Origin: Siphonodentalium dalli
Lineage: Eukaryota > Mollusca > Scaphopoda > Gadilida > Siphonodentaliidae
DNA length: 64,000 nt
Direction: 5' to 3'
NCBI GenBank assembly: GCA_032622095.1
Contig: CP136067.1
Location: 77,218,705 to 77,282,704 of the forward strand
Every line of letters starts with the position of its first letter. Position 1 is the first letter of the stretch. Shown here piece after piece: positions 1 through 12,299 of this stretch. The notes below the pieces were generated by a model. It was not told the origin of the DNA and ran no database searches. It saw nothing but the letters and a program-made list of their open reading frames with translations. Both the position numbers and the translations under genes were made by a program.

Positions 1-883
1 TACCCTATCAATACAAAATCTGGTTCTAAAAGTTACTTTACCACACTGGAGATCCGTGAACTCGAACAACGGTTGAGAACTCGAACAACGGTTGACATTG
101 ACGGACGGAAATTGTAATTTTTATGATATATACCCATGCAATGTGCCATAATTCAAATATTTTCCGAGTTCATTGTGTGTGTATATAATGGTTCTATTGC
201 ATGATCGTCAAAACTCCAGTGTTTAATCAAATTTGTTTGTATATATGGGCTGATAAATGAAAAATATTCCTCCGACTCGAGCATATTTTCTTGTTCAATA
301 GAACTCTACACAGTCGCCTGTTGACCCGGATAAAAACTTCCACCCTCATTGTACAGCAAAAATATCCTCCTCGATATTCACATGCCCAGCGTTTCGCGTG
401 AAAGTGGGTCACCGACGAAAACCCGACATTATCAACTCGAGGGTAGAAGCTCGGAACGAACTCGTACAACGGTTACTCAAAAAAGGTTTAAACCACGCAC
501 AACGGTTTTCGATACCACGCGCGTAGGTTAAGCTTCCAATGGAATGTTCTGCAAAGTAAATCCTGCTGAAGAAATTTGATGGCTAAATGGTCCATGTTAG
601 TTGAAACCCTATCTATAACATATTGCATGCATTATAGTATGCCATCAACCGACTATTGTTGTTATATATAGCACATAGTTTTATTTCCCCAAAATGAACA
701 ACCAAATACTTCTTGTGATATTTTGAAAGCAGTATTCTGCATCCTTCCTTTAGCATAAACATGTGTAGAATGAAACCCACGAATAGAATCGTATAAAATG
801 TTAAAAGCTCAATGTGATTATACTATACCACACTCAGACTTTAATCTGAAATAATATCATCTCTGTGAATTAAATACTATAAA

Positions 884-1051
884 GTTATTATACAATGTTG
901 TGTACAGTATGTGTTTTTCTTGTACGAGTCCAGGTTGTGGTGAAAAGTAATATTGGACGAGACACGCCAGTGTCGAGTCCAATATGACTTTTCACCACAA
1001 CCTGGACGAGTACAAGAAAAACTCATACTGTACACAACATTGTATAATGAC
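884..1051. repeat. 168-bp near-perfect hairpin (82-bp arms, 4-nt loop)
   Basis: Arms 884-965 and 970-1051 are reverse complements with only about five mismatches, separated by GCCA. The arm contains GTCCAATATGACTTTTCACC, and pieces of it recur at 1313-1386. It lies inside the 3.0-kb transposon and could be a nested fold-back MITE or part of that element. It would form a very stable cruciform or RNA hairpin. Confidence 0.9.
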
Positions 1052-1312
1052 ATTTTTATTATCCATCTGTATGTTTATCCAACTTTTGGAAATAAAACTT
1101 TTGTGGTTATTTTTGGTATTTGTCGGCACTTAATTCTCTATAAAAGCCTGTACCGTATATTGATCATCAGAAAGCATGATTTGGAAAAGTAAACACGGAA
1201 GTGAGAAAAAACTCAATCCGGAAGTGAAACGTCTGCTAAAATCCATCAATGTTGCGCGCGCATCACAATTTCACAGATTCATTTCGCAATAGATTTAATT
1301 CGTGACGTCACG

Positions 1313-1390
1313 GAGTCCAATATGAAAAGTCATATTGTACAGTCGGGAGTCCAATATGACTTTCGGGAGTCCAATATGACTTTTTCCAGG
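1313..1390 (+). repeat. Short direct repeats of GGAGTCCAATATGACTTT
   Basis: GAGTCCAATATGA occurs three times here (about 1313, 1348 and 1368). The first copy is followed by its own inversion (CAATATGAAAAGTCATATTG). The same word forms the inner part of the hairpin at 884-1051, so this looks like partial copies of that arm. Confidence 0.7.
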
Positions 1391-1859
1391 ACTATCACGT
1401 GGCGGCTTTTGCCCAATCGGAAATGGTGTTAGTTAAGGGATGGATAATAATATTATATATGGACAAAAACAAGTATATGCACATAGCTTAGCACTCGTAT
1501 ATTATAGCGCGGATACAGCGCGGAACGGAGGTGCCTGTCTTATTTCTTAAGCTGCTTTCACGTACATGCGTTTAACACAATATCATGCGTTTAAGTTACG
1601 CACGGTGCGTACACCCACACAAGTACGTTGAACTATCAGTTAGCTTTCCGCATAACGCAAGTGGTTCACACCCATGCAATACATTTAGCTCCATTGGCTT
1701 CTTCAAAGTGTATTCATCAGAAGATGCAACCTTGTATGTAGAGTCAATATCCCGAGCAGTTGTGGGTCGAGAATACTTGTTCTAATTATATTGTAGAATA
1801 ATCTAGTATAATATGACAAAAGACACTTTAAAACGGCATCAACTGTAATATTGTAGTTT

Positions 1860-2290
1860 ACCCTATAGTACGTAATTTCTATGGTACCATGGTAGTACAA
1901 TGGTAGTTATCACTTTACCGTGGTAGTACCATGCGGGGTAGTATACCATATATACTACAATGCATGGTAGTACCAACTGTAACCAAAAGCATGGCATAGT
2001 ACTTTAGTACAGTGCCATGGTATAGTACATGGTATATATCAATTTAACGTGGTTGTACCATGGTACATGTAGTATACCGTGGTAGTACCAACTGACATGG
2101 TAGTACCAAACTACCATTGTAGTATCATGGTAAATTAGGCCCCTACCCTAGTAGAATTCCAATGTTTCATGGTAGTAAGATGGTAAATATCACTTATCGT
2201 ACCATGTTAGTACGACACTACCACGGTAGTACAACGGTAGTACCATGATAGTACCACGGTAGTACCATTTTAGTAACATGGTATTACAAT
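1860..2290. repeat. Degenerate GTACCATGGTAGTAC minisatellite
   Basis: About 430 bp are dominated by irregular copies of TACCATGGTAGTACC, with unit spacing of roughly 10-25 bp. The core CCATGG/GTAC is self-complementary, so many alternative hairpins are possible. Variants such as ATGGTAGTACAATGGTAGT and ACCACGGTAGTACC show point decay. No long frame crosses it. It lies inside the 3.0-kb transposon. Confidence 0.8.
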
Positions 2291-3164
2291 TGTGCTCTTT
2301 TATATGGGAGTCTCGATCTCGTCACATAAATTTGTGCATTTCTGGGCATCGCGCAATGCATTCACACACCAATTTACTGATTGTTTAGTAAAGTTGTCCA
2401 CTAAAATTAACGGACGTCTTTTTATGCAGTTATGTGAAAGGCCCGGTGCTGACTATTGTTTAAACCAATGCGCCTTGTGTGCGCATAACGCTGAAACCCC
2501 TTAGGTGTATACTCTATGTCGACCATTTTATGGAGGTTTAATAATTTTTTCTAATATTGAAAACCGGTGTGCGTATTATTAAACATGTTTGCTTAACCTA
2601 AGTGCGTGGTGTTCGAAACCTTTGTACGAGTTCTTGCAGAAATAATACTGGATTTCAAAATGCATACCGTATACATGCCTTTCACCTTCTTATAACTACT
2701 GGGTTCAGCATATAAGTATGCTGAGATGCTAGCCTATTTGGAGACAAATAACATACATTCAGAGAACAGCCGACAGGGTCTCACCTAACGATTGAAATCG
2801 TAAACTTGGAAATTATTCAAGAAACAAGGTATATAAATCTCTTTTGTGACACAATTATGACATTGTTTCAGCAATGGATTACTTCTTCCCATAGATGGTT
2901 CATTCTCACACGTTTTTTAATTAATCTGATATGGAAAATATCATTGTTTTGTTTAATATTCATCGATTTTGTGCAGTAGCTTCGACGTGAAAATTTCAAA
3001 AATGACCGTTGTACTTAGTTCGCGTAACCGGTAATCGAGTTCACGGATCTCCAGTGTGTTTACATATTTCGATGTGGATCCTTGGTAATTTCGTGTTATT
3101 TATTTGCTACGCTTTATAGTATGATTGGACACAAATCAGTTCTTGAATTTATATTCCTGACTCC

Positions 3165-3352
3165 AAGTGGAAGCATTCCACTTGGGTGCTTTTATTTGTA
3201 CATAGCTCATTGCATTGTTTTAATCTAATCCACTATCTTATTAATAATCTAAACAGTTGCATCGCTACGATCGGTTTTGATACCTGATGCTGTTATTGGC
3301 CTAGCGGCTAAAACGACTTCAAACCCTCAATAAATCAACCAATCAATCATGT
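3165..3352 (+). mobile_element. 3' tail of a non-LTR retroposon/SINE, copy 1
   Basis: The block from TTGGGTGCTTTTATTTG through CGGTTTTGATACCTG to GGCTAAAACGACTTCAAACC, ending in CAACCAATCAATCATG, aligns along its length with 36150-36310. The CTAAAACGACGTTAAACC core with an ATCA-repeat tail is a hallmark of molluscan non-LTR elements and the SINEs that borrow their ends. Only the 3' part is recognisable, as expected for 5' truncation on insertion. Confidence 0.7.
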
Positions 3353-3732
3353 AAGCCGATGCATTCTCTTATATATGCGAGACTCGCATATACAAGACAA
3401 TGCACTGACAAAGTCTTTAATGCGGCACCAGCACAGCTCCTGTCATGAAAGGTTAATAGGTATAACAATAGTTTGCGGTATATGTCTGTTTAGTTTTTTT
3501 CATTCCGAGATGTATGTGGTGTCCTCGAAATTAAGCTTTTTATCCCAATATTCATCTCCGAGATGTATGATGGTGTGGGTGAATTCGGATATATGTACCA
3601 TTATCTCATCTCGTCACATTTCTACAAGTATATAGATCTAAAAGGATTGCGATGGAACAATGGATATTAAACATTTAGCAATGCATACTAAAAATCATTT
3701 AAGAAATTCTTGTAAATAGAGTTATTCCTAAT
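3353..3732. other. No recognised feature
   Basis: AT-rich unique-looking sequence with an 86-codon open frame (3375-3635) that shows no recognisable motif and is judged to be chance. Confidence 0.5.
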
Positions 3733-3734
3733 GT

Positions 3735-3845
3735 AACTAAGAACAGAGTTAGTCATAGTGACTTGCGGAAAGTTATATGTTAGTCGAAATGACTCCGAAC
3801 GATTGTGACTATTAAAACAAGTTAGTCATATTAACACGACTTTGT
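3735..3845 (+). repeat. GTTAGTCA/AGTGACT dispersed repeat, copy 1
   Basis: Contains GTTAGTCATAGTGACTTGCG, GTTAGTCGAAATGACTCC and GATTGTGACTATTA. The same order of words occurs at 60730-60805 (GTTAGTCACAGCGACTTAC, TTTAGTCAAAGTGACTCC, GATTGTGACTAACA). Each word is itself a small palindrome of the form AGTCA-N-TGACT, so the element is a string of short inverted repeats. Confidence 0.65.
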
Positions 3846-3930
3846 TCTCACCGAGCCTTGCCTTCCGGACAAACAAATCAACTCTGCATGTGAACATAAC
3901 ACGATACCGTGAGTAACGTGCTGTGTGTGT

Positions 3931-3951
3931 GGGGGGGGGGGGGGGGGGGGG
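3931..3951 (+). repeat. 21-nt G homopolymer
   Basis: An uninterrupted run of 21 G follows (TG)n. It is the longest of about eleven G/C runs of nine or more bases in this otherwise AT-rich window. The length is liable to sequencing error. Confidence 0.85.
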
Positions 3952-5834
3952 TCAAACCGAAGTCAACCGAAGGGAGTCCTGTAAGGACTTTTGTCCGAGG
4001 CTACCAACTTGCAAGACGTCACTATAGAACGGACAAGATAATGACTCGAAACACAATTATTATATTTCGCGAGTGAATAATGTGGGACTCATTTGTGGTT
4101 CTTTTTTTTACTGTCGACTCAGCCGTTCATGCAGTTGAGTCTCACACGTAGTGATCCATGTTTATTGTGGTTGGCGCAAAGGGTAGATGTTTCTCATGTG
4201 TTTTCTGATATTCTTCATGGAAAGTTTGGATGTCGATTCACATCAGCTTCATTATTGTAAACAAACAAATATGTATTTTGTTAATTATGCATATTATGTC
4301 GCCCTATGAAAACATCCACGTTGTCACAAACATTGTCAACCACAGACCCTTGTCGGTTGTCGTTAATCAACCAATAAACAACGAATTACCCATGACTCTA
4401 CTAATACTAATTACGCCATAAACAACATTTTTTTAACATTACGTGCGATATAATCGGATTTTATACATCTGAGCGCATATGACTATCATGGATATGAGTA
4501 TACAGTTAAAACAACAGGGCCGAATAAAGATAAGTTTATTGAACATTAAAAACCAAATAATATGAAGTTAATATCCTCCGTATATACGTATAAGCTACGT
4601 AAATGTACACTGATGCAAAATTTTAATTCTCGAATAGTATACCAGTGATATTGAAGACGAAATGTTGGATTGGGTCAAAATAGAACTTTAAATGTTATAA
4701 CTGGAGCTGAATATCGTCGTTGTGACTTATATGTAAACTCTATACAATATAAGTTACACACTCATCTGCTACGGAGGGAGGGGTGTGACTTGCTCATAAA
4801 AGCGAAATATCACGATAGAGGAACAGAGATAGAAACTACTATAAGATCTAATACGAATATATCGAGCGGACAGAAATCGACTGCATCTCCTGTAAACATA
4901 AAATTCTTGACGAGTGAGATTTATGTGGATTAATCAAGGGAGTTAATCGTAAATAACGCGCGGTGCTAGATATCGACCGAGAGGTGTCGCCTTCAGAGTT
5001 TATTTCGCGAACAAGAATTTCTGTATAACATGTTGGTAAGGGAATCAAAATACAAGCTCGTCCTATCCAATGAACTCTCATGAGATTTGGTACATAAAAC
5101 TGTCAACATATCCAGAATTCTTCGCCCATCGCCCGGGTTGGATGGCATGTCCAGATAAATTTTATGCAGTTCTCCATCTAATTGATAGTTACCTCCCTTG
5201 ACGAGGAACGATAAGCACGTGGTAACAGTAAGGGTATATCCAACTGGGCTCAGTATCACTTAATTAAACAGAGCAACTGTATACTGTAGATAAAGTCCCA
5301 GCTGGCAAGAAATTTGAACACCACGGCAATAAAATGAAGAAATACATCTGCGTAATGCTACTTGCAACCCAGGTGTGAAATAAATTTACAGATGTCCCTC
5401 TTTCCTGATTAGATATTTAAATTTCAACTCGAATAACCATTGGTTGCCTTAAAATATGAACAGGCTAAACTAATAATAGGAAAAGACGACAGAAGGCCAA
5501 CAGGAACATTTACATCACAATCTCCATGGCGATAACGAATCGACGATTATATGACATTCAACAGCGCCACTATGCACTAACAAAACCAACACCACAAAAC
5601 ATCAACAACAACATTAAGAAAAATACAAGGCGGCTTGGTCACCCCCCCCCCCCACCAAAATGGGCCGTTATGGCCTGTAGTTGTTCAATTAGAAAACGAA
5701 AATGTTTATTCTGGTAACGATCATTGAAATTTTTTTTACTTACAACTGCATGTCTATATGTTATGGATAGTTTTATTTGATTAGTCAGCAGAATAATCAG
5801 TAAAGTCTTAGACAATGGGCATATCTATGTTAGA
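3952..5834. other. Mostly featureless; possible small inverted-repeat element at 4934-5205
   Basis: No gene is recognisable; the open frames (up to 88 codons) overlap on opposite strands and look random. TCAAGGGAGTTAAT near 4934 faces GTTACCTCCCTTGA near 5192-5205, which could be the ends of a ~270-bp MITE. The AGGGAGGTAA word is a common molluscan repeat motif. A 12-nt C run sits at 5642-5653. Confidence 0.4.
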
Positions 5835-6910
5835 AACGATTTGACTTGACCAAAATTATATCTGTGTTTTCATGTAATTAATCCACATACCAAATATGAA
5901 AGCAATCATATAACTACAATTTTAGTTAACATCCGAACAGTAAAAAATAAGCAGCAAATTCTGAGTTTACAATATTGGGCATAATTCGGACAATTTTCAT
6001 CGAACCAAACCAATATTCGAACGCGACCTGTATTCACAATTCATTGATCCACATGACATATATGAAAGCAACCAATTAGCAATAGCTAACGTTATCATCT
6101 GGACATCAAAATAATCAGCAAATTGTAAGTCTAACAAGAGCACCACCAGGCGTTGATTAATACCCCATTTGCAAAGTAAATAGTTGTCACCTTTCAATTA
6201 CTACCAAAGACAATTGGCTATCGGGTACCAAACCCCAATTCGACTATGACCTATATTGTGAGGTAATAAACTAACATACAAAATGTGAGTCCAATAGAAT
6301 AACGCAAAATATCATCTGGAAAGCAAGAATATGCAACATTTTTAAGTCGAAAAGGCCCACAACTCCGAAAAAAATCATCGAACCAAACCCCAATTTGAAC
6401 TTGAACTGTACTTTGGTATATGACTGAGCCAAATACCAAGTTTAGATGTAATCAAATAAGCCAAACTCATGTTATCATCCGGAAACCAAAATGGTGACGT
6501 TAAAATTTAATTTTCCAAATCGAAAAAGACCCATACCTCTGACAAAATCATCAGGCCGAACCCAAATTCGAATTGACCTGTATTTTGGTACTATGACTGA
6601 GCCACATACCAAGTTTAGTTGTGATCAAATAATCCAAACTCAAGTTATCATCCGGAAACCAAAATGTTGACGGACGGACATACAGACGGACAGTCGTCCG
6701 GATTGACTGATTACATAATACGGACCGTTTTTTCAAACGGGCGTACAAAAAGGACATATGTCCTTCGGGAATTGGTCGACCGAGTCACCGATCCCAAATT
6801 CCAACTTGACCTGCACTTTCATTTGATTAATCCACATACTAAGTTTGAAAGCTATCGGATAATTATTAACAATAGCAAGTCGAAAAGGGACATAACACCG
6901 TCATAAATGA
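5835..6910 (+). repeat. Array of degenerate ~160-215-bp monomers
   Basis: Related blocks start near 5840, 6010, 6225, 6385, 6553 and 6793. Each runs through a version of ATTCGAACTTGACCTGTATT, then CCACATACCAAGTTT, then GTTATCATCCGGAAACCAAA, and from the third on AAATCGAAAAGGCCCA(C/T)A. The best-preserved monomers are 6340-6660. The last ends in a run of GACGGACGGACATACAGACGG, where a partial extra monomer follows. The same monomer occurs at 55195-55690 and, inverted, at 44870-44945. Confidence 0.8.
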
Positions 6911-7641
6911 TCGGACCGGACTCTAAACTTGACAGAGTTTCAAGTGCAAACATATGTACATAGCCCGACATAGTTAGAAGAGTACGTAGGCCAAGTTGTG
7001 GTACATGTAATACCGTGCAGACTGTATACTGTTGATGATTGTGGTGTTCGTTGTCCGCTCAATTTGGTACCCCATAATTGATTTTTACACATTATATATG
7101 TATACAATATGTTGCAAGAAATGAGCCACGAAACGTCTCTTGCATATATAATATGCTCAGTAATTCACACCCTCTGTGGCGAGGAACAACAGACTATGTG
7201 TCCGATTCATTTGCACGTTATGCGGAGGTGGTATACCGACATGCTTGTTTGTATATGGTATGACCTCTGTGATGAACTATATACTATTTATTTTTATATT
7301 TATAGTTACAAAATAATTCTGGCACACGTGGATTGACACCCGAACACACGACCAATCGGAAACTATATTGAACGTAACGTAAATTTAGAGTGTGCGGTAT
7401 AACATCATTTTTAGATTTCAGCTATTCAAATTTCCCCCAAATTTCTTTGGTAGCGACGAATTTTGAAGAAATAAATACATGAATCACAAAGAGATTATGT
7501 TAGTTTTAACAAATGACATAGTTAACTGTTATATTCCCTGCCATCGTCAAAAGATAGCAGTAAATTGTAAAATCTGAAACTGATTTCCAAAAATCCTCTG
7601 ACACAATCAGACACTGAATTTTTTTGAGAATTGACACCAAT
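6911..7641. other. No recognised feature
   Basis: AT-rich sequence without repeats or a credible frame. Overlapping 61- and 75-codon frames near 7078-7336 have no recognisable motif. Confidence 0.4.
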
Positions 7642-7742
7642 GTTTGACTATGCCAAAATGGTGGTCCCCAGTGAGGAATAGTCCACTCGACTGCGGTCCG
7701 TGGACTATTCCTCCTCTCGGCCACTATTTTGTCATAGTCAAC
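7642..7742. repeat. ~100-bp imperfect palindrome
   Basis: TTTGACTATGCCAAAATGG and GAGGAATAGTCCAC on the left arm face GTGGACTATTCCTC and CCACTATTTTGTCATAGTCA on the right, around a 13-nt centre (7686-7698). It lies inside a 128-codon minus-strand frame (7506-7892) that has no recognisable domain. The palindrome probably keeps that frame open by chance. Confidence 0.75.
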
Positions 7743-9628
7743 TCCAAGCCATGCATTATCTTTATAATATATTATCTGTAACATAATTATCTTCTTATAT
7801 TGATGAATGAAATGATCTCTCCCCACACTGAGCCTCAAGATGACCAGAAGATATCCATAGCCTTTCACTAAAAGCTGTGTGAAATCCACCACACCACAAC
7901 ACTGCTTATAAATGTCGCATCTTTCGAGAACTTCGTCTGAAAAAACTAGAGATTCACAAAATAAACTATAACGTTGCCTAAATAAATACAGGGCATTCTA
8001 ATATCTAATGATATTCTTCCGACAAAATCTTGAGTTTATACAACGACACGAGCTTGTAATGCCTCCCAGGCCGAATCTTGTTTTGCATAACAACAACAGG
8101 TGATGTTTACGTGCCAAACACCGAAACGGTAATCAAAAACGTTTAAAGTGATACCGAAGCCATGAAAATGCCACTTCGATTTCTAACGTCGGCGATATCG
8201 CTACAATTGAATTTCTCAGCAACTATAAAACTTTCATCAAAATTTCACATATGTTTACTCAGAGAACGTTCTTCAATCGTCTAGCACGGTCTCGTTAAAG
8301 GTTTCGGTTTTATGGTTCCTCGTGCGCCCATAATTTGGACATAAAACCTGGATGTGATCGCCTGATGGTCAATCCGAAACTACAGCGTGACCGGTGACTG
8401 GACTACCAGCTGGAATAATCTTTGGGAATTTTAATAGAACCTGAAACGGATCCCTGATAAACCCAGCGAGGCTGAGTGTGTGTTTCGGATTTTATAGTCG
8501 TCGGACAATGGGCAATCGAAGATGGGGGGCTCTGGCAGGCACGTCCATCGCTTTGATGACCGTATAAATTTGAAGGCACATCGACTTTATGGGGAGCAAT
8601 TATTTCGACCACAATACAGTGAAGTTGACTGCATGTGCATGTTGGCGTGAGTGATTTCCAATATCCTGGAACTAAGATAGTCAGCAAAACGGGTTTTATC
8701 GCAACTATATGGCCGCTTCGTATAGGTGCATTGGATTCTTCATATGTGCAGCATGTGGTCCACGCAAAGGGAGTGTAACCTGATTGGTTTATTTAATCAA
8801 GTTATTCAGTTTCGGTCCCAGTCGTGTTTGTAAACGTGTTTGTAAACGTGCATTTATATACTTAGCGCCGTTTCAAAGTGAAATTGACATTTGATGTGGT
8901 CTTCCCCTTGGTATACAGTAAACTGATCACGCTGGGAAACGACCTATATCAGTCTAGCTTAATCACAGCAACCAGGTAGGCAACCAACAAACTCGCTAAC
9001 CAACCACCCGAGCAACCAAGTTCGAGATTGGTCAGGACACATGACAATGCTTTCATAAATTATTTATACAAACAAGGGCAAAAGAATCACAAGGAGCAAT
9101 AGCATGCATTGTCTTATAAACCTCAACAGATACTTCATATGTTTCACTAACACCTAATCAGTATCTATATCTAGATTAAATTTCAGTGTCTGCATGTCAT
9201 GTGGATGATGTGGTGATCGTAAGTCCATACCGCTTAACATTAATAGAAGTGTTTACAATTTGAATGAGATTTCTTGTTCGTTGTGAATACATGTATGTAT
9301 ACACGAGGAATCACGTCATGTCCGTTGACGTGACTGGATAACACTTAAATGTCGGGTGCTAATTGGGTCATAATAAACCGGCCATAACTGGGTATATTGC
9401 CCGCCGTTCACTGAACATTTTATCTTCATAAAATTCGAAATTATGGGAGGATCGCATTCAAAGCTACCATGAAATCCTAGTATTGACACCATAAAACAAC
9501 ACATCACAATTTTAGGATCACTGCTCGTCATGAATATACTCTAAGAGTGCGATAAAACTGGAACAATCATTGTTCTGTTATGACAAATTAAGGATTGTTC
9601 TCAATACTGATGGGATATATATGACGAT
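7743..9628. other. No recognised feature
   Basis: Nearly 1.9 kb of unique-looking AT-rich DNA. A 94-codon minus frame at 8403-8687 lies in a somewhat GC-richer patch but carries no motif I can identify and no obvious splice context. Confidence 0.4.
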
Positions 9629-9650
9629 TCGTGAGAATTTATTCTCACGA
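9629..9650. repeat. 22-bp perfect palindrome
   Basis: TCGTGAGAAT and ATTCTCACGA are exact reverse complements separated by two T residues. It is isolated, with no second copy noticed and no gene nearby. Confidence 0.8.
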
Positions 9651-11324
9651 TGAAAGTATATTTCAACGCCTTGGTTTTGCATGATATCCGATCATATATC
9701 AATTGCAACACGTTGCGATGATTGTTTGTCGTGAATACTTGAGCAGGTTTCGCGAATCGACGATTGGCATGCAGTCAGTTCTCAAGTACGAGATACAATA
9801 CACTGCAACATGTACACACGTCAGGGCGACAACATAGCGACAACAACACCAACGAACAATTGAATGTGGTAAATGCGATTGGAGATTGGGCGCGCGACAA
9901 TGTGTTTGGTTAAAGATGCCCTGTCCGGTTTAACATCCCTAAAATATATACTATAGTTCTTCAGTGATCAATATGAATTTTGAAATATATCTATTTTCAC
10001 CATACACCTCGAATTCTATATATGGTGATGTCTGGTTCGAACTGGAATTCCTCAGCACGTGCCATCACAAATGTGAACAAATATCATCTTCCGAGTGTAA
10101 TCGGCATGGTATTGTAACTTGTCTTTTTCGTGCATAAAACATGATTACTGAATCGGGAATAAGTATATGTATCGACAAATAATTTCCCAAACTCTTGTTA
10201 CGGCGTCCGTATATATATCCGGTGGAATTATTTTGCTATTGGCATATTCGAGGATATGCAAATAAATAGGTTTAAAAACTCGAAATCTATTAACTCTGAG
10301 CTTTTAAGTGCGGGTTCCTCGACTCGAATCAGATATATTTCAGCACCGAAGCGGACCAATAGTAGTTTAAGGGTGTAAGTGATGATGAACTTAAATCGCA
10401 CAGGGGTATCTTTAATAGTCGGTATTAAATTTATCAGCTGTTTTCAACTTCCAGAAGTAATATAATGGAACGCTCTTTATTCCATGCGGAAGAATTCTGA
10501 GTTAAACAAGGGGTGGGCCCAAGTTGAAAGCTAAATTGAACGATTTGCGTATAGATTATAGCGGAGGCTTCTATAGGCCACATATTTTCGTATGCCAATA
10601 ATGACGGTTTCGGTGTTGTCAACTACTCGAGTACCCAAAAAGGTTGCTAAATGAGCACGTTGGTCCCATAATGTATTTCTTATATTTTGCACGTTTTAAT
10701 AAATACCGAACTTGATTTCAATCATTGTTTATTCAACTTCGACGTAATCCGTGAAGTGGCTAAGCTCTCGATTAATCCATTCGCCAATTAAATTCAGATC
10801 AATAGCAGACCATATATAGCAGATATACATCCCGAACACTGCCAAAGTCATACGCGGTGACTGTCCGGTCTATAAGTCGTTAATGTCCGACAATCTCCGC
10901 CGATGTCCGGGACCTCTGTGGTTATTGGAATATGACTGTTAAATGGTGCGCCAATGTGTTTAGTTGCTTTATTAAATTATTAACACATTGAATAAGTTGG
11001 TGTACATATGTAAATGTGTGGGAAAACCGGAAGTAATATCATTTGTATGTGCAACATATACATATATGTGTGTAGAATGTTGTACTATGTTGAGACAGAG
11101 TTCACGAATAAGCCTCTATATATATGTATCGGAAAAGAAAAGAGGCAAATTGGGGGACTATGTGTTTAGTCGCAAGGCAGAGCCCGCAGTACTGTCGTAT
11201 ACGGTTGTGAAGCGTCTCAGCCAACGCCGTGCATGTATGCATTTTACATGCATTTTTCAGCTTCTTTTAAAGATTTTGATTTGTTAAAAAGGCATAAAGC
11301 TCTAGTTTTTTTCATGTTATATAC
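9651..11324. other. Mostly featureless; AAAGAGCG hairpin at 10465-10487
   Basis: The only structured piece noticed is ATGGAACGCTCTTTATTCCAT near 10466, a stem of ATGGAA/TTCCAT enclosing the CGCTCTTT word. Its minus-strand reading (GCATGGAATAAAGAGCGTTC) matches the centre of the dispersed family at 20045-20437. A 99-codon plus frame (10988-11287) with several cysteines has no recognisable domain. Confidence 0.45.
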
Positions 11325-11474
11325 AAGATCTTCAACTCGTTATGTTGGGATATAAGATTTTATGAAACTCGTTTGATAAATTTGATTCACAACTCGTACG
11401 ACTCATTGTGAATGAAATTTATCAAACTCGATTCATAAAATCTTATATCCCAACATAAATCGTTGGAGATCATC
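11325..11474. repeat. 150-bp fold-back element (~68-bp arms)
   Basis: ATGTTGGGATATAAGATTTT...GTTTGATAAATTTGATTCAC on the left is mirrored by GTGAATGAAATTTATCAAAC...AAAATCTTATATCCCAACAT on the right. Outer parts GATCTTCAACTCG and CGTTGGAGATC also pair. The spacer is about 13 nt (11393-11405). No target duplication was recognised. Confidence 0.85.
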
Positions 11475-12299
11475 TATCTATACCATGACTGCTTATTAAA
11501 GGAAACACAGCTTCGTGATATCACTGTTAGTAGTTTCATCTCCATTCATCCAAATCATTCCTATATAAACCATATACCTCTGGTCTAGTGTGCTTTTTTC
11601 TAAAATATACCCGTAGTTATGTTTTATAACTATTTTCACTCGAACAAACATAAATTATTTATAAAATAACAACTACTAATTCAAAGATATAACATTTAAT
11701 TTATATAATTTGAATGTAAAAACACATTGACACAACACACGCGCGTCTTAATCGAGAATAATTCATCCAATGAGTTACGGATGGCGCAAGGATATATGTA
11801 ATGTAACTATGCACCGTCCGCGATACAACGAGTCGATACGAGATGGGAGATTATGGTGCAAGTTGTGTTCTGTATTTACTTTACACCGTTGTGTCAGATA
11901 ATTTCAACCCATGACTGTCACCTTCATTGATATTATAGCTACCTTATTGTGATATGTCCAATTAACAACCAGTAATGATTGGGGCATCACCCGAAGCGAA
12001 TCGTTGACGACAAGGTGTGTATTCAACGGCTGGTATTCCAATGAATACGTGTGTCTGACCGCAATGGGTGTGGAATAAAACTTGGTATTTATTGCAGCTT
12101 CAGTATTACACCAACATTGCGACAGTACTCTTCCAATGGGTTTTGAAGCTGAACGTAGAGTGACCACGAATCTACCAATCGTGCCAAAACAGTTTTGATT
12201 ACATGCTATTCCATGGCAATTTGCATGAACTCACTCACTTTATTGCTTACTCACACGACTTCCACTATACTTCACTATACCGCAGATTACTCATTTATA
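11475..12299. other. No recognised feature
   Basis: AT-rich sequence. An 87-codon minus frame (11904-12167) shows no motif. The final seven bases, ATTTATA (12293-12299), are the left target duplication of the next element. Confidence 0.45.

Larger units (their letters stand above)
42..3058. mobile_element. ~3.0-kb non-autonomous DNA transposon with 24-bp TIRs
   Basis: The left end begins CACACTGGAGATCCGTGAAC and the right end is its reverse complement; the perfect match runs 24 bp (42-65 and 3035-3058). The element is flanked on both sides by TTTAC (37-41 and 3059-3063), a clean 5-bp target-site duplication. Inside the left end the motif CGAACAACGGTT recurs (about 63-74, 82-93, with variants near 464-475 and 494-505). 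An inverted variant lies near the right end (about 3004-3012). Such subterminal repeats are typical transposase-binding sites. No transposase frame is visible, so the copy depends on another element. A 5-bp duplication with CAC termini is the pairing known for Transib/RAG-type elements, but the heptamer is CACACTG rather than CACAGTG, so the superfamily is left open. Confidence 0.8.

Noticed and set aside
7506-7892. 128-codon minus-strand frame
   Set aside because: Contains a ~100-bp palindrome and no recognisable domain; a non-coding fold-back explains it better.
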